From Sutterella sp. UBA4713 (GTDB lineage Bacteria > Pseudomonadota > Gammaproteobacteria > Burkholderiales > Burkholderiaceae_F): a DNA stretch of 5,042 nt. The stretch lies in assembly GCA_002404465.1 (NCBI GenBank), contig DHJT01000064.1, forward strand, positions 1 through 5,042. Direction: 5' to 3'. Below the pieces are notes generated by a model, which searched no databases, was not told the origin of the DNA, and saw nothing but the letters and a program-made list of their open reading frames with translations. A program made the position numbers and the translations under genes. Every line of letters begins with the position of its first letter. The first letter of the stretch is position 1. Shown here one piece after another: positions 1 to 5,042 of the stretch.

Positions 1-334
1 CACAAACGTCCTCGGTGACAAGAGATCCTCCGTGTTTTCTGGCATCCGGGACAAAACGTGTCATCTGAATCGTCGGACTACAAGCACCGTGCTCAGCTAG
101 AAATCGGAGCTGTGCATTTAACCGATCACACTCTTCCTGAGAAAGCTCCGGACGCGTTTGCGTCCGTCGAGTCGTCTCGTCAATTGCCTCCTCAAATCCG
201 CGCAATGCCGAAAATGGCGAAAATTGCGCCGCGCGCTCCCGCATACTCATTCTGCGGGAATGCTCAAATTGCGGACGCTCGCAATGAAAAATATCCGAGT
301 AGTTTCGGTGCAATTTTGCTTTTTGACTTTGCAT
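1..334 (-). CDS. YolD-like family protein, N-terminal part (runs off the left edge)
   Basis: Reading the minus strand from the ATG at 334 gives an open frame of 111 codons that continues past base 1, so the C-terminus is missing. Three blocks recall the YolD-like family (PF08863): an N-terminal NYSDIFH segment (about residues 10-16, like the YxDIIHLP start of relatives), RMSMRERAAQFSPFSALRGF (about 28-47, the family hallmark, usually DRAAQFxPFAALTGY), and MTRFVPDARKHGGSLVT (about 92-108, like ITYFVPDxRKSGGAYVT). This is recognition from memory, not a search. In Firmicutes such proteins are often encoded beside UmuC/DinB-type Y-family polymerases and have been suggested to play an accessory, UmuD-like part; the biochemical role is unproven. 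The 334 start is chosen because it keeps the NYSDIFH block. No good ribosome site precedes it: GAGGA at 353-357 is 18 nt away. ATG at 250 is the next start but would lose that block. It lies 46 bp downstream of the amidase stop on the same strand. Family fairly sure, function unsure. Confidence 0.78.
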   Translation of the reverse strand, partial: MQSQKAKLHRNYSDIFHCERPQFEHSRRMSMRERAAQFSPFSALRGFEEAIDETTRRTQTRPELSQEECDRLNAQLRFLAEHGACSPTIQMTRFVPDARKHGGSLVTEDVC

Positions 335-342
335 GACGAAAT

Positions 343-368
343 TGTGCCCGTTTCCTCGATTGGGCACA
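343..368 (-). other. Intergenic hairpin between the amidase gene and the YolD-like gene
   Basis: TGTGCCC (343-349) and GGGCACA (362-368) form a perfect 7-bp inverted repeat around a 12-base loop. On the minus strand it lies between the amidase stop and the ATG at 334. The loop carries the only Shine-Dalgarno-like sequence of the gap (GAGGA, 353-357). No T run follows it on the minus strand, so it is not a classical terminator for the amidase. On the plus strand it is followed by CGGTTTTT, a weak terminator-like shape, but no plus-strand gene ends here. It could be an attenuator, an mRNA-processing or stability element, or chance. Confidence 0.35.
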
Positions 369-380
369 CGGTTTTTCAGC

Positions 381-1697
381 TCACGATTGCGAGTAAAGAC
401 AGGCTTGCAGAACCCGAGCAAGTCCTAACAGAGTATCGTCAGCTCTATAGGCCGTGCCGAGCATGACGCCCACAGGCTTCCCGGATTTTTTCCGTCCGAT
501 CGGAACGGCTAAGGACGGGGATCCGGCCAAGGCCCACCAATCAAGCCTTCCCGGAAAAAGCAATGCATCAAGATGGTTTTTCTCAAGCAACCGTTCGATA
601 CCCTCCCGATTTGAACAAACCGTATGAGCCACAGCCTGTCGATAGTCTTTCTCAGAGACTTCAGACCGCAATTTTTGGGCCAAAAGCATGCGATCCATTC
701 CGAAAGGGCGCATTGACGGTGTTTTGCAATACAAAGCGCAAAGGGCGTCGAAATCTGCAGGGATGTCTTGATCGGCATGCTGTTTTAAGAGGTCATCAAT
801 GCCTCGTGCAAAATCGACGGACGTAACCAGCCGATAGTTTTCCGGAGGATCCTTTGCGACAACTTCCGTCAAGCGAATTCCCGCATCAACAAGCTTCTTG
901 AAGACCGCATCAAGAATTCCTTGGGTTTCCGCATCCGGCATAGCCCTGCCGGGGACACGCACTACCCCGATGCGAAATGTTTGTGTCCGAACATCCTGCC
1001 GATCTTCCCAATGCACACAAGAGGCACGAGCCGTTGTTTCATCGACTTTGTCATCTCCTTGCATCCCGCAAAGCAATTCCGAGAGCATTCCGGCATCGCG
1101 CGCTAAAACACCGATTGTGTCAAAGACGGGGGAAATCGGGATAACGCCGCGCCGAGAGATAAGTCCGACCGAAGGTTTAAATCCCCAGACTCCGCAATTA
1201 AGCGCCGGCTCCATAATTGAACCGCGAGTCTCTGTTCCGAGAGCCGCATCGCACAGCCCGGCAGCCACGGCAATCGCCGACCCTGAGCTCGAGCCCCCGC
1301 ACGGAAAACATCCGTGCGGATTTCTCCCGAATCCTCCCAAGTGCGAATACCCTTCAGCCGGTCGGCCGGTTGTCACAAATCCGGCAAATTCCGTCATGTT
1401 CGTTTTGCCGAACAAGTCAAACCCTGCCTCGCGAAGCCGCTTTACCGCCGTACTTTCCGGAAGCCTCAAATGCGACAGTGCCACACTTCCAGCCGTGGTT
1501 GGAAAACCCTCAACCGCAATGTTGTCTTTGACAAGGATGTGGCATTTGCGTCTTGCATCCGGTTTCCGAAATACGCGAAGCGCTCCGAAAACCCGGCCGT
1601 ATACGGCCAAGCGCTCTTTAAGTGCTTCCGCATCCAAATGTTTTCCTAATGGGAAAACTGCTCGAAAATCTTCCCGTTTTTTTTCTTCGTCTGTCAT
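381..1697 (-). CDS. Amidase-signature family enzyme (GatA/peptide-amidase-like fold), substrate unknown
   Basis: Complete 438-residue protein of the amidase signature family (PF01425), serine hydrolases that cleave amide bonds. Numbered from the ATG at 1697, the Ser-cisSer-Lys triad is intact: Lys57 in HILVKDNI, Ser136 in CGGSSSGSAIAVAAG, and nucleophile Ser160 in GTETRGSIMEPA. The following GFKPSVGLISRRGVIPIS with FDTIG is also typical; GTET and the GLxSRxGxIPIS wording resemble peptide amidases and stand-alone amidases more than true GatA (GTDTGGSIRQP). The C-terminus (LFPG, AGSPSLAVPIG, GKPVGVML, LLGLARVLQA) is intact. At 438 aa it is shorter than the usual 460-500, the contraction lying between about 210 and 300. 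It has a charged N-terminus without a signal peptide, so is probably cytoplasmic. ATG 1697 is preferred over ATG 1715 (six residues longer) because GGGAGAA lies at proper distance before it. No gatB or gatC is near, so a tRNA amidotransferase role is unlikely. The physiological substrate cannot be told from sequence. Divergent from valS; the YolD-like gene follows 46 bp downstream. Confidence 0.93.
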   Translation of the reverse strand: MTDEEKKREDFRAVFPLGKHLDAEALKERLAVYGRVFGALRVFRKPDARRKCHILVKDNIAVEGFPTTAGSVALSHLRLPESTAVKRLREAGFDLFGKTNMTEFAGFVTTGRPAEGYSHLGGFGRNPHGCFPCGGSSSGSAIAVAAGLCDAALGTETRGSIMEPALNCGVWGFKPSVGLISRRGVIPISPVFDTIGVLARDAGMLSELLCGMQGDDKVDETTARASCVHWEDRQDVRTQTFRIGVVRVPGRAMPDAETQGILDAVFKKLVDAGIRLTEVVAKDPPENYRLVTSVDFARGIDDLLKQHADQDIPADFDALCALYCKTPSMRPFGMDRMLLAQKLRSEVSEKDYRQAVAHTVCSNREGIERLLEKNHLDALLFPGRLDWWALAGSPSLAVPIGRKKSGKPVGVMLGTAYRADDTLLGLARVLQACLYSQS

Positions 1698-1703
1698 TTG
1701 CTT

Positions 1704-1710
1704 TTCTCCC
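1704..1710 (-). promoter_or_regulatory. Ribosome binding site deciding the amidase start
   Basis: The minus strand reads GGGAGAA, with about 6-8 nt between the purine core and the ATG at 1697. The in-frame ATG at 1715 has only TTGGTAGGCCC before it, with AGG three bases from the start, which is poorly placed. The site therefore favours 1697, and it lies inside the coding extension that the 1715 start would give. Confidence 0.6.
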
Positions 1711-1812
1711 GACATGGGCCTACCAACTTTTGTGCAACGATTCGGGCACGTCTTTATTATCGAAAAATTGAATACCTGCCGATTTTGCTAAGCGAAACTG
1801 CCTATGTGCCTA

Positions 1813-1841
1813 CTTACAAACCATGCCTGTTGTCGTAAAAT
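1813..1841 (+). promoter_or_regulatory. Candidate sigma70 promoter for valS
   Basis: CTTACA at 1813-1818 (4 of 6 to TTGACA) and TAAAAT at 1836-1841 (5 of 6 to TATAAT) are separated by an optimal 17 bp. Transcription would start near 1848, leaving a leader of about 30 nt before the valS ATG. Another -35-like TTGACC at 1841-1846 has no -10 box at a fitting distance. Prediction by eye only. The divergent amidase promoter must lie in the same 180-bp region; on the minus strand a GATAAT (1756-1761) is the best -10 seen, but it has no convincing -35. Confidence 0.4.
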
Positions 1842-1877
1842 TGACCGATTCGTCCGAATACTCGAAAGCCAAAAACT

Positions 1878-4718
1878 ATGACACAGAATACAGAAGAACT
1901 CTCCAAGAGTTTTGAGCCCTCCCAGATTGAAGCCAAGTGGTATCCCATTTGGGAAAAGCGCGGTTATTTTGCCGCAGGAATGAACCCTGAAAAGCCGAGC
2001 TTTTCCATTCAACTCCCCCCGCCCAACATTACGGGCATTTTGCACATGGGGCATGCCTTTAACCACTCGGTTATGGATTCCCTAACGCGCTACTACCGAA
2101 TGAAGGGCTACAACACAATGTGGCTTCCGGGAACGGATCATGCCGGTATTGCGACGCAAATTATCATCGAACGTCAGCTGCAAGAACAAGGCATCGATAA
2201 GCGCGATCTCGGACGAAAAGCCTTTTTGGACAAAGTCTGGGAATGGCAAAAATACTCCGGCGGTACGATTCTCAATCAAATGCGTCGTTTGGGAGACTCT
2301 TTGGACTGGAAACGTCTTTATTTCACGATGGACGAGACTCGCAGCAAAGTCGTGACAGAGACTTTCGTGCGCCTATATAACGAAGGGCTGATTTACCGCG
2401 GCAAACGCCTTGTAAACTGGGACTCTAAACTGCAAAGTGCCGTCAGTGACCTTGAAGTGGAAAATGAGGAAGCCGTCGGTCATATGTGGAAGATTCGCTA
2501 TGAATCGGAAGACGGCAAGGACGTTGTTTACATCGAGACAACACGTCCTGAAACGATGTTCGGTGATACGGCTCTGGCTGTTAACCCCGAAGACGAACGT
2601 TTTAAACATCTAATCGGCAAACGTTTTAAAGCGCCTTTGATGGACAGACTCCTTCCTGTCGTAGGTGATGCCTACATTGATAAAGAATTCGGTACCGGCG
2701 TCATGAAAGTGACTCCGGGACATGACTTCAACGACTTTGCCATCGGACAGCGTCATAACTTAGAGATGATTAACATCCTGACGAAAGACGCGCGCATGAA
2801 CGAGAATGTCCCTGAAAAGTACCGTGGCATGACCTGCCCGGAATGCCGCAAAGTGTGGGTCGAGGACCTTCAAAAAGCCGGCTACCTTGTGAGCGTACGT
2901 GAAATCAAGCACATGGTCCCGCGCGTCACCCGCACAGGTGAAATCGTCGAACCGATGCTCTCGGAGCAGTGGTACATGGCCATGAGCAAGCCGGCTCCCG
3001 AAGGCACCTTTAGCCCCGGCAAATCCATCGCTCAAGTCGGACTTGAGGCCGTCACATCCGGTGAAGTCAATATCTTCCCGAAAGAATGGCGCGGCGTTTA
3101 CCGTCAGTGGCTTGAAAACATCCAAGATTGGTGTATTTCTCGCCAGCTTTGGTGGGGCCACCAGATTCCTGCCTGGTATGACAAGGATGGTCATGTCTAT
3201 GTGGCCCGAAACGAACAAGAAGCGCAAAAGCAAGCCGGTGAAGGCGTTCAATTGACGCGCGACGAGGATGTGCTCGATACGTGGTTTAGTTCGGCCTTAG
3301 TCCCCTTCTCCACATTGGGCTGGCCCAATCCCGAAGGCGACGAAAAGATTGCCTACGATTTATATCTCCCGAGCACGGTGCTTGTGACAGGCTATGACAT
3401 CATCTTCTTCTGGGTTGCCCGAATGATTATGATGACCAAGCACTTTACGAATCGCATACCTTTTAAGAACGTGTACATCCACGGTCTTGTGCGCGATGCC
3501 GAAGGCAAAAAAATGAGTAAGAGCGAAGGAAACACGCTCGACCCGTTAGACATCATTGCCGGCATCGACATTGACGGTCTTGTTAAGAAAAACACTCGGG
3601 GCCTGCGCCAACCGGAAAAAGCCCCGATAGTTGAAAAGAAACTGCGTAAGACCTACCCGAACGGCATTGCCTGCCACGGTGCCGATGCACTACGCTTTAC
3701 GATGGCGGCCTACGCCACACTCGGTCGTAACGTGAACTTTGATTTGCGCCGATGTGAAGGGTATCGGAACTTTTGCAACAAGCTTTGGAATGCCACACGC
3801 TTTGTTCTAATGAACATCGAAGGCAAAGATTGCGGTTTCGGCGCCGATGCCGGAAAAGCTATGGAATTTTCCGATGCCGACCGCTGGATTATGGGCGAGT
3901 TTGATCGCACACTCCGAGAGGTTAACACCGGCTTTGCCGAATACCGTCTGGACAATGCTGCCAACGCCGTTTATAGCTTTGTTTGGGACGAATTCTGCGA
4001 CTGGTATTTGGAGCTCGCAAAAGTGCAATTAAACGGAGGTAACGAGGCAGAAGCCAGGGCTACGCGGCATACCTTGGCGTCGGTTTTGGAAGCCACTCTG
4101 CGTCTTGCTCACCCCCTGATTCCCTTTATCACCGAAGAGCTCTGGCAGAAAGTCTCGATCCCGGCCGGCAAACGCACGCCCGATGAGGAAACGAGCGTCA
4201 TGATTGCTCCCTACCCGGCCGCCGGAGAATTCAAGCAAGATTCCGAAGCCGATGCGCGTATTGCACTGACTAAGAAGATGATTGAAGCCGTGCGCGGCCT
4301 TCGTACCGAGATGAACCTACCTCCGTCGCAAAAAGAGCCCTTGGCCGTTGAAGGCGACAAAACGACAATCAATCAGATTGCCGGCTACTTGAAGTTCTTA
4401 GCCCGTACGAGCGATGTTTCAGTCGTTTCCGATATCACCACCCTGAACAAGGGATCGGTGGCACCTGTTGCCATCGTCGGCGATTTCAAACTGATGCTTA
4501 AAATCGAGATTGATATCGCCGCCGAACGGGAGCGTCTCGGTAAAGAAATCGACCGCATCACATGTGACATTGCCCGCTGTTCCAAAAAATTGGAGAACAA
4601 GTCCTTTGTCGAACGAGCTCCTCAAGCTGTTGTTGCTCAAGAACGCGAACGGCTCGCAAGTTTTAAAGCACTACTTTGCAAAGTGAAGGGACAGCTCGAA
4701 AAACTTCCCGAGGCGTAG
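1878..4718 (+). CDS. valS: Valine--tRNA ligase (ValRS)
   Basis: Class I aminoacyl-tRNA synthetase that activates valine with ATP and charges tRNA-Val in the cytoplasm; essential. The 946-residue length is normal for bacterial ValS. In order: the Rossmann catalytic core with HIGH-type motif HMGH (56-59, in PPPNITGILHMGHAF); the inserted CP1 editing domain (about 195-345) with the Thr-rich TTRPET (221-226) and HDFND (282-286) that clear mischarged tRNA; return to the core with IQDWCISRQLWWGH (415-428) and DEDVLDTWFSSAL (462-474); the KMSKS loop intact at 545-549; the anticodon-binding helical domain (about 660-815) with FCDWYLEL and RLAHPLIPFITEELW; and the C-terminal coiled-coil tRNA-binding arm (about 878-945). 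The wording is betaproteobacterial. One oddity is CPEC at 320-323, where relatives usually have an RFxAR-like sequence. The ATG is preceded only by a weak GAAAG, but the N-terminus (KSFEPSQIEAKWYPIWEKRGYF) fits the family and no upstream start is better. Transcribed alone, with its own terminator 36 bp downstream. Confidence 0.99.
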   Translation: MTQNTEELSKSFEPSQIEAKWYPIWEKRGYFAAGMNPEKPSFSIQLPPPNITGILHMGHAFNHSVMDSLTRYYRMKGYNTMWLPGTDHAGIATQIIIERQLQEQGIDKRDLGRKAFLDKVWEWQKYSGGTILNQMRRLGDSLDWKRLYFTMDETRSKVVTETFVRLYNEGLIYRGKRLVNWDSKLQSAVSDLEVENEEAVGHMWKIRYESEDGKDVVYIETTRPETMFGDTALAVNPEDERFKHLIGKRFKAPLMDRLLPVVGDAYIDKEFGTGVMKVTPGHDFNDFAIGQRHNLEMINILTKDARMNENVPEKYRGMTCPECRKVWVEDLQKAGYLVSVREIKHMVPRVTRTGEIVEPMLSEQWYMAMSKPAPEGTFSPGKSIAQVGLEAVTSGEVNIFPKEWRGVYRQWLENIQDWCISRQLWWGHQIPAWYDKDGHVYVARNEQEAQKQAGEGVQLTRDEDVLDTWFSSALVPFSTLGWPNPEGDEKIAYDLYLPSTVLVTGYDIIFFWVARMIMMTKHFTNRIPFKNVYIHGLVRDAEGKKMSKSEGNTLDPLDIIAGIDIDGLVKKNTRGLRQPEKAPIVEKKLRKTYPNGIACHGADALRFTMAAYATLGRNVNFDLRRCEGYRNFCNKLWNATRFVLMNIEGKDCGFGADAGKAMEFSDADRWIMGEFDRTLREVNTGFAEYRLDNAANAVYSFVWDEFCDWYLELAKVQLNGGNEAEARATRHTLASVLEATLRLAHPLIPFITEELWQKVSIPAGKRTPDEETSVMIAPYPAAGEFKQDSEADARIALTKKMIEAVRGLRTEMNLPPSQKEPLAVEGDKTTINQIAGYLKFLARTSDVSVVSDITTLNKGSVAPVAIVGDFKLMLKIEIDIAAERERLGKEIDRITCDIARCSKKLENKSFVERAPQAVVAQERERLASFKALLCKVKGQLEKLPEA

Positions 4719-4754
4719 CCGATTCTTTCCCTTATTAATATTGTTTTGTTACCT

Positions 4755-4789
4755 GCCCGTCGCCCCGATTGCGTGTGACGGGCTTTTTT
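4755..4789 (+). terminator. Rho-independent terminator of valS
   Basis: GCCCGTC (4755-4761) and GACGGGC (4777-4783) form a 7-bp GC-rich stem with a 15-nt loop, followed directly by six T (4784-4789). It begins 36 bp after the valS stop. It should end the valS transcript and separate it from the gene starting at 4939. The mirror orientation has no T run at the right place, so it is one-directional. Confidence 0.9.
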
Positions 4790-4895
4790 CTGCATTCTCA
4801 ACAGGTATCTCTCCGAGGCGACAGACCGACAAAACACGCAATTTTTTCGGGATGCAAAGCACTCGCGTCATCCGAGTAAAGGAAGCTGTCGCACG

Positions 4896-4901
4896 TATAA
4901 T
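4896..4901 (+). promoter_or_regulatory. Candidate -10 box for the AAA-ATPase-like gene
   Basis: A perfect TATAAT lies between the valS terminator and the ATG at 4939. With a start near 4908 the leader would be about 30 nt. No good -35 is found at 16-18 bp spacing (best 2 of 6), and the bases before it are not an extended -10 (TGn), so promoter strength is uncertain or an activator may be needed. The terminator upstream makes a separate promoter in this spacer necessary, which supports the call. Confidence 0.45.
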
Positions 4902-4938
4902 CCTTTTCACGACAAAACCCGTTTAAATCAGGTGAGAA

Positions 4939-5042
4939 ATGACTCAGCCCGCTCTCAAGTTTGCGCCGTACGGCATTGCGAATTTCAACGTATTACGCAG
5001 TGACGACTTTGCTTACGTTGATAAAACACAATTTATTGCCAA
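4939..5042 (+). CDS. AAA-ATPase-like protein (PF09820 type), N-terminal fragment cut by the window edge
   Basis: Only 34 codons are present; the frame is open to the last base. The segment KFAPYGIANFNVLRSDDFAYVDKTQFIA matches the characteristic start of the AAA-ATPase-like family (PF09820), usually worded as YGIxxFxxLxxxxxxYVDKTxxI. In complete members this leads into a P-loop ATPase domain and ends with a PD-(D/E)XK nuclease-like domain (PDDEXK_9, PF08011). Members are about 500-600 aa, occur in many copies in Bacteroidetes and in gut Proteobacteria and Firmicutes, and have no established function. The Walker A and the nuclease part lie beyond the window. The start is supported by AGGTGA at 4930-4935, which fits the 16S anti-Shine-Dalgarno sequence. 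Whether the gene is intact cannot be judged here. Confidence 0.8.
   Translation, partial: MTQPALKFAPYGIANFNVLRSDDFAYVDKTQFIA

Noticed and set aside
58..466. Two overlapping plus-strand open frames at the left end
   Set aside because: They lie opposite the YolD-like gene and the end of the amidase gene, show no known motifs and have no convincing ribosome site.
898..1791. Long plus-strand open frame (297 codons) opposite the amidase gene
   Set aside because: It is antisense to a protein with an intact catalytic triad and full family motifs. Its translation is rich in Pro, Ser and Arg with no recognisable domain, as expected of a mirror frame.
1841..1846. TTGACC as the -35 of the valS promoter
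   Set aside because: At 16-18 bp spacing the sequence (GAAAGC region) is not a -10 box. The CTTACA/TAAAAT pair just upstream fits better.
1849..1858. Small palindrome ATTCGTCCGAAT in the valS leader
   Set aside because: Only about four base pairs around a tetraloop; too short to support a regulatory call.
1716..1877. T-box riboswitch or other structured leader before valS
   Set aside because: T-boxes control aminoacyl-tRNA synthetase genes mainly in Firmicutes. The region here is short, with no T-box consensus and no terminator/antiterminator pair visible.
2760..3251. Minus-strand open frame of 163 codons within valS
   Set aside because: It is fully inside the conserved valS coding region, and its translation shows no family resemblance.
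4741..4926. Short plus-strand open frame of 61 codons between valS and the last gene
   Set aside because: It runs through the valS terminator and the -10 box of the next gene, and has no recognisable motif.

Overview
The window looks like chromosomal DNA of a betaproteobacterium, most likely a gut-associated Burkholderiales of the Sutterella/Parasutterella kind. This is inferred from the valyl-tRNA synthetase, whose wording (for example APEGT..PGKSIA in the CP1 region and the IQDWCISRQLWWGHQIPAWYD block) is that of betaproteobacterial ValS. The type of accessory genes around it points the same way. No 16S or other marker is present, so the genus is a guess.

Layout, left to right. (1) Bases 1-334, minus strand: the N-terminal 111 codons of a YolD-like protein that runs off the left edge. 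Its family is best known from Firmicutes, next to SOS/Y-family polymerases. (2) Bases 381-1697, minus strand: a complete, compact amidase-signature enzyme with an intact Lys-Ser-Ser triad. Its stop codon lies 46 bp before the YolD start, so the two could share a transcript; a 7-bp hairpin sits in the gap. (3) Bases 1698-1877: a divergent intergenic region with a plausible sigma70 promoter for valS. (4) Bases 1878-4718, plus strand: complete valS (946 aa), closed by a clear rho-independent terminator at 4755-4789. (5) Bases 4790-4938: a short spacer with a perfect TATAAT -10 box. (6) Bases 4939-5042, plus strand: the first 34 codons of a PF09820-type AAA-ATPase-like protein, cut by the right edge.

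The genes do not form one pathway. valS is an essential housekeeping gene transcribed alone. The amidase has no substrate-defining neighbour. The two edge genes belong to families typical of accessory gene content, so valS seems to sit between variable segments. No rRNA, tRNA, CRISPR array, insertion sequence or integrase is visible. Nothing complete enough to be called a new system is seen; the most unusual item is the YolD-like gene in an apparently betaproteobacterial setting.
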